This document shows positions 36,279 through 46,230 of a stretch of 64,000 bases of DNA, piece by piece (within the stretch, counting starts at the first letter, position 1; each line of letters begins with the position of its first letter). Below the pieces are notes generated by a model. It was not told where the DNA came from. It saw only the letters and a program-made list of their open reading frames with translations, and did no database searches. Where the stretch lies: assembly GCA_016713115.1 (NCBI GenBank), contig JADJPU010000001.1, positions 1-64,000 on the forward strand. The letters run 5' to 3'. Made by a program: the position numbers and the translations under genes. Origin of the DNA: Cellvibrionales bacterium (GTDB lineage: Bacteria; Pseudomonadota; Gammaproteobacteria; Pseudomonadales; UBA7239).

Positions 36279-36848
36279 TCAAGCTTTGGGTAGCGTCACG
36301 CCGCGCTGCCCTTGATATTTTCCACCACGATCTTTGTAAGAAACTTCACACACTTCGTCAGATTCAAAAAATAACATCTGCGCCACACCTTCATTGGCAT
36401 AGATTTTTGCCGGCAAATTGGTGGTGTTAGAAAACTCTAGCGTCACATGCCCTTCCCATTCTGGTTCTAGCGGCGTGACATTCACGATGATGCCGCAGCG
36501 AGCGTAGGTGGATTTACCCAAGCAGATCGTCAATACATTGCGCGGAATGCGGAAATATTCCACGGTGCGCGCCAGTGCAAATGAATTAGGCGGAATGATG
36601 CACACATCACTCTTGATATCGACAAAACTTTTTTCATCAAAATATTTTGGATCAACCGTCGCTGAATGCACATTGGTAAAAATTTTGAACTCATCGGCAC
36701 AACGCACATCGTAGCCATAGCTCGAGGTGCCATAAGAAATCACTTTGCGACCCGCATTCGGTTCACGCACCTGACCCGCTTCAAACGGCTCGATCATGCC
36801 GTGCTCCAACGCCATGCGTCTGATCCACTTGTCTGCCTTGATTGCCAT
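36279..36848 (-). CDS. dcd: dCTP deaminase
   Basis: 189 residues, standard length. The trimeric dUTPase-like fold shows VISYGTSSYGYDVRC, IIPPNSFALART, the catalytic segment LGKSTYARCGI and EPEWEGHVTLEFSNTT with the active Glu. It deaminates dCTP to dUTP for thymidylate synthesis. It is divergent from metG with a ~120-base gap and converges with the GT-C-like gene. Confidence 0.97.
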   Translation of the reverse strand: MAIKADKWIRRMALEHGMIEPFEAGQVREPNAGRKVISYGTSSYGYDVRCADEFKIFTNVHSATVDPKYFDEKSFVDIKSDVCIIPPNSFALARTVEYFRIPRNVLTICLGKSTYARCGIIVNVTPLEPEWEGHVTLEFSNTTNLPAKIYANEGVAQMLFFESDEVCEVSYKDRGGKYQGQRGVTLPKA

Positions 36849-36967
36849 GCGTCTTTATCCTGTGCGTTTGATGAAAGCTCAGTATTCTAGCAGACCGACT
36901 CGAAAATCCACGGTCAAACCGCTATAGTTTTGCCCCTTCTGCTTTAGTGCAAATACCGGCTTATTCC

Positions 36968-38992
36968 ATGACAACAGCACGCAAAATCCTCGTCACCAGC
37001 GCCCTGCCCTACGCCAATGGCTCGCTACACCTCGGCCATTTATTGGAAACGATACAAACCGACATCTGGGTGCGTTTTCAAAAGGCACGCCAGCAGGAGT
37101 GCCTCTATGTCTGCGCCGACGACACACATGGCACAGCCATCATGCTAAAAGCCGAACAACTCGGCATCACACCGGAACAACTGATCGCCGATGTACGCCA
37201 AGAACACGAGCAAGATTTTGCGGGATTTTTGATCGGCTTTGATCACTACCACTCCACGCACTCTGAAGAAAATCGTCACTATAGCGAACTGATTTACAAT
37301 CGAGTCAACGATCTGGGGTTGATCAAAACCAAAGCGATCACGCAGGCATTTGATCCAGAAAAAAATCTGTTTTTGGCAGACCGCTATATCAAAGGCTCTT
37401 GCCCAAAATGCAAAGCAGAAGATCAATACGGTGACAACTGCGAAGCCTGTGGTGCCACTTACTCGCCGATGGATTTACTCAACCCTGTGTCCGTTATTTC
37501 CGGCGCCACGCCAATCGCCAAACAATCCGAACATTTCTTTTTTGATCTTCCCGCCTGCACAGACTTCCTCAAACAATGGACACGCGCCGGACACTTGCAA
37601 GAAGAAGTTGCCAACAAAATGGCTGAATGGCTGGATGGCGGCTTGCAAGCCTGGGATATTTCACGCGATGCACCCTATTTTGGCTTTGAAATCCCCAACG
37701 CACCGGGTAAGTTTTTTTATGTGTGGCTGGACGCACCCGTTGGCTACATGGCGAGCTTTCAATATTTGTGTCAGCAAAACGATCTCAACTTTACCGAATA
37801 CTGGAACCCAACATCCGACACCGAGCTGTATCACTTTATCGGTAAAGACATTATCAATTTTCACGCGCTGTTCTGGCCTGCATTACTGCATAACAGTGGC
37901 TTCCGCACGCCGACACAAATTTTCGCCCACGGTTTTTTGACGGTCGATGGGAAAAAAATGTCAAAATCGCGCGGCACATTTATCCGTGCACAGAGCTATT
38001 TGAAACACCTGCAGCCTGAGTATCTGCGCTACTACTTTGCCACCAAGCTCAGCGACGGCGTCGACGATATCGACCTCAACTTGACTGACTTTGTGCAGCG
38101 CGTCAATTCTGATCTGGTTGGAAAACTGGTCAATATTGCTAGCCGCTGTGCTGGATTCATTACTAAAGCTGGCGGCACACTTTCTTCACATCTCGATGCG
38201 CCAGAATTGTGGCAACGCACCATTGCACAAAGTGCGCACATCGCCTCGCTGTATGAAAAACGCCAGTTTGGTCACGCCATGCGCGAAATCATGGCACTGG
38301 CCGACGAAGCCAATCAATACATCAACGACAAAGCACCTTGGGTACTTGCCAAAGAAGGCCATCAATTTGCCGCACTGGATGTCTGCACTATGGGCATTAA
38401 TTTGTTTCGCGTATTGATGATCTACTTGCAGCCGGTATTACCTGTCACCGCACAAAAAGCTGCAGAATTTCTCAACAGCAAGCTAGCGTGGCAAGACGAC
38501 CTGCAGCCGCTGCTGAATCACAGCATTCTTCCGTTTGAAGCAATGATGCAACGCGTCGACATTAAACAAGTTGAAGCAATGTTGGCGGAAGAAAAGCCTG
38601 CGGAATCGAGCGCAGCAAAGAAACAAGATAAAAAAGTAACCGCGCCTACCGATGACGGCATTGCACCAACCATTGAGATTGATGATTTTGCAAAAATCGA
38701 TTTGCGCGTTGCCAAAATTATTGATGCACAACATGTAGAGGGCGCAGATAAACTCCTGCAATTAACGCTCGATCTCGGCAAGGAACAACGCAATGTCTTT
38801 GCCGGTATTAAATCTGCGTATCAACCTGAACAATTGATTGGTCGCCTGACCGTGATGGTTGCCAACCTCGCGCCGCGAAAAATGAAGTTCGGCATGTCCG
38901 AAGGCATGGTGATGGCAGCAGGCCCCGGTGGGAAAGACATTTTTCTGCTGACGCCAGACAGCGGCGCGCAACCGGGCATGCGCATCAAATAA
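36968..38992 (+). CDS. metG: Methionyl-tRNA synthetase
   Basis: 674 residues from the ATG at 36968; an in-frame GTG at 36947 is the alternative. The class I HIGH motif appears as HLGH (residues 21-24). A zinc knuckle (CPKCKAEDQYGDNCEAC) and KKMSKSRG follow, then the helical anticodon domain and a C-terminal Trbp111-like tRNA-binding domain (DFAKIDLRVAKI) that dimerises the enzyme. It charges elongator and initiator tRNA-Met. Monocistronic between divergent dcd and a convergent gene. Confidence 0.97.
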   Translation: MTTARKILVTSALPYANGSLHLGHLLETIQTDIWVRFQKARQQECLYVCADDTHGTAIMLKAEQLGITPEQLIADVRQEHEQDFAGFLIGFDHYHSTHSEENRHYSELIYNRVNDLGLIKTKAITQAFDPEKNLFLADRYIKGSCPKCKAEDQYGDNCEACGATYSPMDLLNPVSVISGATPIAKQSEHFFFDLPACTDFLKQWTRAGHLQEEVANKMAEWLDGGLQAWDISRDAPYFGFEIPNAPGKFFYVWLDAPVGYMASFQYLCQQNDLNFTEYWNPTSDTELYHFIGKDIINFHALFWPALLHNSGFRTPTQIFAHGFLTVDGKKMSKSRGTFIRAQSYLKHLQPEYLRYYFATKLSDGVDDIDLNLTDFVQRVNSDLVGKLVNIASRCAGFITKAGGTLSSHLDAPELWQRTIAQSAHIASLYEKRQFGHAMREIMALADEANQYINDKAPWVLAKEGHQFAALDVCTMGINLFRVLMIYLQPVLPVTAQKAAEFLNSKLAWQDDLQPLLNHSILPFEAMMQRVDIKQVEAMLAEEKPAESSAAKKQDKKVTAPTDDGIAPTIEIDDFAKIDLRVAKIIDAQHVEGADKLLQLTLDLGKEQRNVFAGIKSAYQPEQLIGRLTVMVANLAPRKMKFGMSEGMVMAAGPGGKDIFLLTPDSGAQPGMRIK

Positions 38993-39002
38993 TCACATTA
39001 CT

Positions 39003-39800
39003 TCAAGCAAGGCGGCTATCGCTAACTCGTCGAAACAGCGCCACGGTCTGCGCAATCCACGGCGCAGACCACTCCCCCATCCACAAATGCTCTGGGGTCA
39101 GCGTAGCCATTTTTTGCAAATAAGCTTCCACCAAACTCGCTAATTTTTCTGAAGAAAAATCACCCTGCAAGCCGCGATCCAAAGAAACACTAGAACACGG
39201 ACTTTTATTGCTAGCCGTCAATGCCGCATCCAGCTGTTCAACACCAGCAAAACTTGCCAAAGTTTTTTCAGCTTCTGCATGTTGAGCCACCTGATTGATC
39301 TTTTTCAGATGGTCTAACCATACGCCACTAACAGCATAATTATTGGTCATACAGCGGCCATTCAAACCCCATACAAAAACCGGATGTTCTTGTTGCGGGC
39401 TGCCAATACTGATCGTGCGCCACAACAAAGCCTTTTGCTGTGCAGGTGACTGCAACGACAATATCGCTGCAATATCTGGCGCCACCCAATCATCATCATC
39501 TAAAAACACATAAAAACCGTTAGTGTCGGGAATATTGTTATAGCCTTGATACGGAATAATTTGCGCGTCTGTTTCTGCAAGATTTTTTTCCGCAATGCCT
39601 TTCAAGGCAGCACGCGTTTGAAAATAATCCACAGCAAAAGTGGCATTCCATAACTGCATCAAACAGAACACATAATCTGTGGGCTTACCCCACAAACGGC
39701 AGAATTCTGCTGACAAGGGGCGAAAAGCCTCCTCCGTCAATGTTGACCAATCCAAAGTCTGTCGTTGCACCACAATGACATGAGCTTTTTGCTTTATCAC
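39003..39800 (-). CDS. GT-A-like glycosyltransferase-related protein
   Basis: 265 residues from a GTG preceded by AAGGA. A DDDDW motif (YVFLDDDDWVAPD, near residue 99) resembles the DxD metal site of GT-A enzymes, and the preceding PYQGYNNIPDTNG fits such a fold. The rest is divergent and may be a non-standard transferase. No membrane segment is evident, so it would be cytoplasmic. It is between metG (convergent) and the MATE exporter (divergent). Confidence 0.55.
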   Translation of the reverse strand: MIKQKAHVIVVQRQTLDWSTLTEEAFRPLSAEFCRLWGKPTDYVFCLMQLWNATFAVDYFQTRAALKGIAEKNLAETDAQIIPYQGYNNIPDTNGFYVFLDDDDWVAPDIAAILSLQSPAQQKALLWRTISIGSPQQEHPVFVWGLNGRCMTNNYAVSGVWLDHLKKINQVAQHAEAEKTLASFAGVEQLDAALTASNKSPCSSVSLDRGLQGDFSSEKLASLVEAYLQKMATLTPEHLWMGEWSAPWIAQTVALFRRVSDSRLA

Positions 39801-39892
39801 CTAAAGTAAATCCTTGTTCCTTTCGGAATCTCCGGCAGTTTTGGTGTGCGAGGCAGGCTATGATAACGCCGAACTCTTGCACTGCTATTGCC

Positions 39893-40252
39893 ATGCCCAC
39901 ACTGATCCAACAAACACTCCGCGAATGGAAAATGCTTGCCTCACTAGGCAGCCCCATTCTAATTACACAATTGGCACAAATGGCCAATGGCGTCATTGAT
40001 ACCGTCATGGCCGGTCGCTACGGCGCACGCGACCTCGCTGGCGTTGCTATCGGCAACAGCTTTTGGATGCCCATTCTGTTGTTTTTTATCGGCATACTCA
40101 CTGCACTGCAACCGACAATTTCCACACATCGCGGCGCACAAACACTGCACAAAATTACACCCGTGACATGGCAAGGCATCTACATCGCACTGTGTTCCGC
40201 AGCCATCATGATGGCCTTACTTTTTCTGTTGAACCTGCACTGGGATGGCTAA
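39893..40252 (+). CDS. MATE efflux transporter (NorM-type), N-terminal part (frameshifted gene)
   Basis: 120 residues from the ATG at 39893 (39860 is an alternative after AGG). It holds the MATE start (SLGSPILITQLAQMANGVIDTVMAGRYG) and the next two to three helices. It then runs into a stop after NLHWDG. One more T in the T5 run at 40221-40225 would continue it as LLFSVEPALGWLKLDA, a normal MATE sequence. MATE proteins export cationic drugs using Na+ or H+. The intact gene would be 39893-41256. Confidence 0.82.
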   Translation: MPTLIQQTLREWKMLASLGSPILITQLAQMANGVIDTVMAGRYGARDLAGVAIGNSFWMPILLFFIGILTALQPTISTHRGAQTLHKITPVTWQGIYIALCSAAIMMALLFLLNLHWDG

Positions 40253-41256
40253 AGCTAGATGCAGCGACCGCAGAAATCACACAAGGCTATTTGCATGGCT
40301 TTCTCTGGGGCGTTCCCGCCATGTTGCTAATTGTTGCGCTGCGCGGGTTTACCGATGGTTTAGGACATACCAGAGTCATCATGAGTGTTTCTCTGCTATC
40401 TACACTCATTAACATGCCGCTCAACTATATTTTTATTTATGGAAAATTTGGCATACCCGCCATGGGCGGTGTGGGTTGCGGCTGGGCAACCGCCTTAGCA
40501 AATATCATGGCATTTATTGTCTTATTAATTTATCTGCATCGCAGCAAAACCTTTCAACAGCTATCGCCACTCAAAAAATTTCACCGGCCTGATTTTCATG
40601 AAATAAAAAAATTATTGCGCTTGGGCATCCCCATCGGCTCCACTTTGTTTTTTGAAGTCAGCATGTTTACCGTAATCGCTTTATTTCTTGCACCGCTGGG
40701 ACCCATTGTTGTCGCTGGTCACCAATTAGTGCTCAACTTCGTTTCTTTGATGTTTATGGTGCCATTAAGTCTCGGCATGGCTCTGACTTTGCGTGTGAGT
40801 TTTTTGGTTGGCCAAGGCAAGGTAGAAACCGCACATCAATTGGCGCGCAGCACCCTGCTGCTCGCGCTCAGCATCGCCATGGTTTATGTACCGCTGTTGA
40901 CACTGGGAACACAATTTATCGCCTCTGCTTACACCAAAGACGCCGAAGTAATTGCCGTGGCTGTGCAGTTATTAAAGCTAGCCGCCATCTTTCAAGTTGC
41001 TGATGTGCTGCAAGTTGCCGCCATCAGTGGTTTGCGCGGTTTTCACGATACACGCATACCCATGCTCATTATTTTGCTGTCTTTCTGGGGCATCGCTATG
41101 CCGCTCGGTTACACCTTAACTTTCACCAATCTACTGCTGCCGGCAATGGGGGCGGCTGGTTTTTGGTTAGCGCTAATTGCCGGCTTGGTTTCTGCCTGCA
41201 TTTTGTTAGTGTTGCGACTGTTTCGTTTTAAACCTCGCGTACAATCTAGTCATTAA
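40226..41256 (+). CDS. MATE efflux transporter (NorM-type), C-terminal part (frameshifted gene)
   Basis: The frame from about 40226 carries the remaining ~340 residues and about nine to ten helices: GFLWGVPAMLLIVALRGFTDGLGHT, the NYIFIYGKFGIPAMGGVG loop, LFFEVSMFTVIALFLAPLG and AISGLRGFHDTRIP. It follows the N-terminal part in a frame that needs one extra base. No natural start codon belongs to this half, which supports a single gene. mutS follows 20 bases later. Confidence 0.82.
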
Positions 41257-41276
41257 CTTTTTCTGCACCTATAAGC

Positions 41277-43868
41277 ATGTCAAGCATACCCGCCGACACC
41301 GACAACCAACTGCATACGCCGATGATGCAGCAATATCTCGCTATCAAAGCGCAGCACCCGCATGAACTAGTGTTTTATCGCATGGGGGATTTTTATGAAT
41401 TATTTTTTGATGACGCTAAAAAAGCCGCGCGATTATTAGATGTCACACTCACCGCGCGTGGGAAGTCTGCCGGCAGTCCTATTCCGATGGCTGGCGTCCC
41501 TTTTCATGCAGCTGACAATTATTTGGCGCGCTTGGTGCGCCTCGGCGAATCAGTAGCTATCGTTGAACAAATTGGCGATCCCGCCACCAGTAAAGGCCCT
41601 GTTGAGCGCAAAGTGATGCGCATTGTGACCCCTGGCACCGTCAGTGACGAAATTTTATTGGACGAAGCGCGCGACAATTTATTAGTAGCGTTATTTCACA
41701 GCGAAGGAAAAACTGGCATCGCCGCGTTGGATATCACCAGCGGCCGCTTCACTGTGCAAGAATCAGAACACCTTGAGGCCTTAATTGGTGAGTTGCAACG
41801 CCTCAACCCTGCAGAATTATTGATACAAGATGATGTCTCACTGCCCGATGTCATTACACGCCGTGCTGGCATACGAAAACTGGCGCCGTGGGAATACGAT
41901 TTTGATACCGCACAGCGTTTGCTAACGCAGCAATTTTCCACGCACGATCTTGCTGGCTTTGGCTGCGTTGACATGCTTTTGGCATTGCGCGCAGCGGGCT
42001 GCTTGATGAGTTATGTCAAGCAAACGCAACGCGCTGCCCTACCGCACATTCATGCGCTATCCGTTGAGAGGCGCGGCGAAGCCGTAGAAATGGATGCCGC
42101 CACACGCCGCAACCTTGAATTAGATACCAACATTGCTGGCACACAAGAAAACACTTTATTTTCTGTCGTTAATACCTGTGCAACAGCAATGGGCGCGCGC
42201 CTGCTGCGCCGTTGGCTACATCGCCCGCTGGCTAATCTGTACGCCCTGCAACAAAGACAACAATGCGTTGCTGATTTGCTAGAAAATTACCGTTACGAAC
42301 CACTGCGTGAAGTTTTAAAAGAAGTCGGTGATGTTGAGCGCATACTCTCGCGTGTCGCACTGCGTTCTGCCCGACCACGCGACCTCACGCGCCTCGCACA
42401 ATCTTTAGCCTGTTTTCCCACACTGCGTACACAATTGCTCAACAGCACGGAATCATTGATTCACTTTGCCAACCGCATCAGTGAATTTCCAGACACGGTT
42501 TCCCTGCTGGAAAAAGCCGTCGTTGAAAATCCACCGATGGTGATTCGCGATGGCGGTGTGATTGCCGAGGGTTACGATGCAGAATTGGACGAACTGCGCG
42601 CTATCAGCGAAAACGCAGGTGACTACTTGGTGCAACTGGAATTGCGCGAGCGCGAGCGCACGGGTTTACCAAACCTCAAAGTAGGATATAACCGCGTTTC
42701 CGGCTACTACATTGAATTACCGACAGCACAATCCAAACTGGCGCCTGATGATTACATTCGTCGTCAAACATTAAAAAATGCAGAGCGCTACATCACGCCA
42801 GAATTAAAACAATTTGAAGACAAAGCACTCTCGGCAAAAAGCCGCTCACTGGCGCGTGAAAAACAATTGTACGAAGCGCTGTTAGATCGTCTGCATGAAC
42901 ATTTATTGGCGATGCAAAATTCTGCACAAGTGGTTGCAGAGTTGGATGTCACGGCAGCGCTAGCCGAACGAGCAGAAGCACTCAACTGGTGTCGCCCAAC
43001 ACTGTCGGAACATGCCGGCATCGACATCATTAACGGTCGCCATCCGGTTGTTGAGCGAGTGGTGCAACAACTGCACGGTGAAGCGTTTGTGCCAAACGAT
43101 CTCGTACTGGATGAGCAACAACGCATGCTGATCATCACCGGCCCCAACATGGGCGGTAAATCTACTTACATGCGTCAAACTGCGCTGATTGTTTTGCTCG
43201 CTCACATCGGCAGTTTTGTACCGGCAGAACGCGCGCAAATTGGATTGGTGGATCGCATTTTTACGCGCATCGGCGCATCAGATGATCTCGCTTCCGGTCG
43301 TTCAACATTTATGGTGGAGATGACAGAAACCGCGAATATTTTGCACAACGCCACGCCCAACAGCTTGGTATTGATGGATGAAATTGGACGCGGCACCAGC
43401 ACCTTCGACGGTCTGTCTCTCGCTTGGGCTTGTGCGCATTTTCTCGCTGAACGCGTGCGCGCTTTTACACTGTTTGCCACACACTACTTTGAGTTAACTT
43501 CCCTGCCAGATGAGTGCACTGGGGTCGGCAATGCCCATCTTGATGCCAGTGAGCACCATGACGGCATTGTGTTCCTACACAAAGTGCAACGCGGCGCGGC
43601 CAGTAAATCCTACGGCCTGCAGGTGGCGAAATTAGCCGGCATTCCGCGCGAGGTGTTGGCGGCCGCCAAAGACAAACTGCACGCGCTGGAATCATCTGAC
43701 ACATCAAACCCTACCTCTACGGTCGCAGCTCCTTCACCACGCCAGCCGGATCTCTTTGCCGCACCACAACCGCGCTGTGTAGACACCCTGCGCAGCACCA
43801 ATCCTGATGAGCTGACCCCCAAAGCCGCCTTAGAACTGCTCTATCGGCTAAAAAATGAGCTGGATTAG
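41277..43868 (+). CDS. mutS: DNA mismatch repair protein MutS
   Basis: 863 residues, full length. The mismatch-binding domain has the Phe-x-Glu wedge in GDFYELFFDD. Connector, lever and clamp domains follow, then the ATPase with Walker A GPNMGGKSTYMRQ, the LMDEIGRGTSTFDG Walker B/signature, and the ATHYFELT motif. It recognises base mismatches and recruits MutL. The C-terminal tail (RQPDLFAAP, LYRLKNELD) contains a clamp-binding-like QPDLF. It lies next to fdxA, as in Pseudomonas. Confidence 0.98.
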   Translation: MSSIPADTDNQLHTPMMQQYLAIKAQHPHELVFYRMGDFYELFFDDAKKAARLLDVTLTARGKSAGSPIPMAGVPFHAADNYLARLVRLGESVAIVEQIGDPATSKGPVERKVMRIVTPGTVSDEILLDEARDNLLVALFHSEGKTGIAALDITSGRFTVQESEHLEALIGELQRLNPAELLIQDDVSLPDVITRRAGIRKLAPWEYDFDTAQRLLTQQFSTHDLAGFGCVDMLLALRAAGCLMSYVKQTQRAALPHIHALSVERRGEAVEMDAATRRNLELDTNIAGTQENTLFSVVNTCATAMGARLLRRWLHRPLANLYALQQRQQCVADLLENYRYEPLREVLKEVGDVERILSRVALRSARPRDLTRLAQSLACFPTLRTQLLNSTESLIHFANRISEFPDTVSLLEKAVVENPPMVIRDGGVIAEGYDAELDELRAISENAGDYLVQLELRERERTGLPNLKVGYNRVSGYYIELPTAQSKLAPDDYIRRQTLKNAERYITPELKQFEDKALSAKSRSLAREKQLYEALLDRLHEHLLAMQNSAQVVAELDVTAALAERAEALNWCRPTLSEHAGIDIINGRHPVVERVVQQLHGEAFVPNDLVLDEQQRMLIITGPNMGGKSTYMRQTALIVLLAHIGSFVPAERAQIGLVDRIFTRIGASDDLASGRSTFMVEMTETANILHNATPNSLVLMDEIGRGTSTFDGLSLAWACAHFLAERVRAFTLFATHYFELTSLPDECTGVGNAHLDASEHHDGIVFLHKVQRGAASKSYGLQVAKLAGIPREVLAAAKDKLHALESSDTSNPTSTVAAPSPRQPDLFAAPQPRCVDTLRSTNPDELTPKAALELLYRLKNELD

Positions 43869-43979
43869 GTATCATTTTTCAAGCATTTCAGCCATTTATC
43901 GTAGGTTATCTCTGACACAAGATGAGTAAAATGCTGCCCCTATCTGAAATCTCTTTCTCTCGTATTTGAGGACATTGCA

Positions 43980-44303
43980 ATGGCCTTTGTTGTTGGCGAA
44001 AACTGCATCAACTGCAAACACACTGACTGCGTAGAAGTGTGCCCAGTCGACTGTTTCTATGAAGGCCCTAATTTTTTGGTTATCCACCCAGACGAGTGCA
44101 TCGACTGCGCACTGTGTGAACCCGAGTGCCCAGTAAACGCCATCTACTCAGAAGATGAATTGCCAGCCGACCAAGCCGCGTTTATCGAGTTAAACGGCGA
44201 ACTGGCCAAGCAGTGGCCAAATATCACCGAAATGAAACCGGCTCTGCCTGATGCGGAAGAGTGGAACGGTAAGCCTGGCAAATTGGCTCTGTTGCAACGC
44301 TAA
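43980..44303 (+). CDS. fdxA: 7Fe ferredoxin FdxA
   Basis: 107 residues. Two Fe-S cluster motifs are seen: NCINCKHTDCVEVCPVD and ECIDCALCEPECPV, the pattern of ferredoxins with one [3Fe-4S] and one [4Fe-4S] cluster. It is a soluble low-potential electron carrier. The start follows a strong GAGGA. It is followed by a Rho-independent terminator at 44413-44444. Confidence 0.96.
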   Translation: MAFVVGENCINCKHTDCVEVCPVDCFYEGPNFLVIHPDECIDCALCEPECPVNAIYSEDELPADQAAFIELNGELAKQWPNITEMKPALPDAEEWNGKPGKLALLQR

Positions 44304-44358
44304 GCCACCCCGCTTAGCTCATTGCAACTGCGCGCAAAGTTCCTCTTTGAGCTTTGCC

Positions 44359-46230
44359 TCATCGACAAAATACGGCCACTCTCCCACAATATTGGCTCGA
44401 TGAAAAATACAGCCGCTGACAGCTTCCCTGCCAGCGGTTTTTTTGTGCCGCCGAAATACCCACCCATGTGGGTTCGCTCACATTCACACCTGCCAAAGAA
44501 TCGGTTTGCCACTCGGTTCGCGCCAACTCTTTTCCATTGATGGAAAGTAAAAGCTCTGTTGGATTGATTGCTTGCCCGAGATTGGTATAGCGATCATACA
44601 AATCAGCATTTAGTCCAATCAGCGTGCACGATGTCGATAAATCCAATGGCACCGCCCAATGATGTCCATACATATCAACAACCAGATTTTTTTTCTCTGG
44701 ACTGTAACGCAGCGACCACACCCCAGCTTGCTCTGCTAACACTTGCTCTGATGTCATATTTGCAGATGCACTCCCCGCGATATAAAAATCCCACTCGCGC
44801 AGAGGCGTACGCAAAAAATCACTGCCAGATAATTTCTCGCTACCATTCGGCATCTTTTCTACACTTATGGGCGTTCTAGAAACCTCATTCAACCACGCAA
44901 CAAACTGATGCTGCATTTTTCCTATTTCCCTGAAATGCAAAATCTTCTGCGCGGTTTCATCTTGAGAAGATTTCGCATCAATGCGCCATAACTGAAATTT
45001 TTCTAGCAACCGAAAAGTCCACTCCTGAGTAGTGCGCCAGTGCTTATCCGCCGATAAAACCGAGCTACTGCTGCGCGTCATCCAATACAGCGGGCGATCA
45101 ATAATTTTTTTAATATTTTCAAACGCGTTAAAGTCCACGCCATCGGTTGTAAATGGTAGCGGCTTACCCAAACGCGCCGCCAAGGTAGGGAACACATCGG
45201 CAATTGTGATGGCACGCTCATCCAGGGAATTAGGCATTACTTTTGGATCAACCCAAAACATCGGTGTACGCACCGCGCCTTCGCTGTAATGTGCTTTTCC
45301 ACCCACAAAACCTGCATTGCTACCACCGCGTTTTTCTGGCGCGCCGTTATCACTGAGAAAAATGACGATGGTATTGTCCTGCTGGTCTGTTTTGTGCAAA
45401 GCCGCCAATAATTCACCGACATTGCGATCTAGATGTCGCAACATGGCACGGTATTTTTCATCGTCAGACAAATTATTTGCTTTCTCTTCCGGCGGCGCAT
45501 GTAAAGGCCCATGTGGCAGTGGCGTGGCGTACCACATCAACCACGGCCTATCCGTTTTTGCCAAAACCGCAATGTCATTCACTGCGCGCTGCGTCAATAT
45601 GTCTGGCAAATACCCTGCATGTTGCTGCCAAGCATTCTTTTCATCTTGTAGCCAAGGGTTTTCATACACCGGTGCGCGCATCACCGGTTTACCGTCTTGA
45701 TCCAGCCCTTGCAAGAACCATTGATTGAGATAGCCAAAAAAAGAATCAAAACCTTGTGCAGCAGGCAGCGCATCAGTATTCAATTCGCCTATATGCCATT
45801 TGCCCACCAGATGCGTGCTGTACCCCATATCACGCAACCATTCTGGCAGCGTGATAATTTCAGGAGAAATGCCGCGCGCAATGGGATGAAAACCCAGCCT
45901 AGTCGGTGATTGCCCTGTCAATAAAGAAGCGCGGCTAGCTGAGCAAGTGCTGTCTGTGTAGAATCGACTGAAGCGCATTCCGCGCGCCGCCAACGCATCT
46001 ATTGTCGGCGTTTGTGTTTGCACACTGGGTGTAAAACTATGCAAATCACCTACACCCAAATCATCAACAACAATTAACAACACATTGGGCTGTGATGTCG
46101 TGCTAGCTGCCACACCATTTAATCCTGATACAACAAGCAGCAGCACGCTGCAGAATAGCAATCGAATACTAAACTTATGATTTTTTTGACCATCGCAAAC
46201 AACGGCACTATCAATGAACAGTAGCCGCAT
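44359..46230 (-). CDS. Sulfatase of the arylsulfatase type (both ends uncertain)
   Basis: About 623 residues. Seen are NVLLIVVDDLGVGDL with metal-binding Asp, the formylglycine motif CSASR (DSTCSASRASLLTGQSP), LVGKWHIGEL, and FLSDNGAPEKRGG with a second Asp/Asn pair. It hydrolyses sulfate esters after Cys is converted to formylglycine. A signal peptide (FSIRLLFCSVLLLVVSGL) is present but preceded by an odd 19-residue lead. One extra A in the A7 run at 46181-46187 would allow a cleaner start at 46193 (MVKKNHK). The last ~35 residues read through the fdxA terminator, so the natural stop may be earlier. Confidence 0.85.
   Translation of the reverse strand: MRLLFIDSAVVCDGQKNHKFSIRLLFCSVLLLVVSGLNGVAASTTSQPNVLLIVVDDLGVGDLHSFTPSVQTQTPTIDALAARGMRFSRFYTDSTCSASRASLLTGQSPTRLGFHPIARGISPEIITLPEWLRDMGYSTHLVGKWHIGELNTDALPAAQGFDSFFGYLNQWFLQGLDQDGKPVMRAPVYENPWLQDEKNAWQQHAGYLPDILTQRAVNDIAVLAKTDRPWLMWYATPLPHGPLHAPPEEKANNLSDDEKYRAMLRHLDRNVGELLAALHKTDQQDNTIVIFLSDNGAPEKRGGSNAGFVGGKAHYSEGAVRTPMFWVDPKVMPNSLDERAITIADVFPTLAARLGKPLPFTTDGVDFNAFENIKKIIDRPLYWMTRSSSSVLSADKHWRTTQEWTFRLLEKFQLWRIDAKSSQDETAQKILHFREIGKMQHQFVAWLNEVSRTPISVEKMPNGSEKLSGSDFLRTPLREWDFYIAGSASANMTSEQVLAEQAGVWSLRYSPEKKNLVVDMYGHHWAVPLDLSTSCTLIGLNADLYDRYTNLGQAINPTELLLSINGKELARTEWQTDSLAGVNVSEPTWVGISAAQKNRWQGSCQRLYFSSSQYCGRVAVFCR
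44413..44444 (+). terminator. Rho-independent terminator after fdxA
   Basis: CCGCTGACAG (44413-44422), loop CTTCC, CTGCCAGCGG (44428-44437) with one A-C mismatch, then T7. On the opposite strand the hairpin is followed after five bases by T5, so it may work weakly both ways. It overlaps the 3' end of the convergent sulfatase frame. Confidence 0.85.

Noticed and set aside
40063..40225. Upstream extension of the second MATE frame as a separate protein start
   Set aside because: Its His/Arg-rich sequence before 40226 is a shifted reading of MATE helices already encoded in the other frame.
44300..44512. Minus-strand frame of 70 residues over the fdxA terminator
   Set aside because: No RBS, overlaps a terminator and the sulfatase 3' end; it is at most an alternative sulfatase tail if the T7 run is miscounted.
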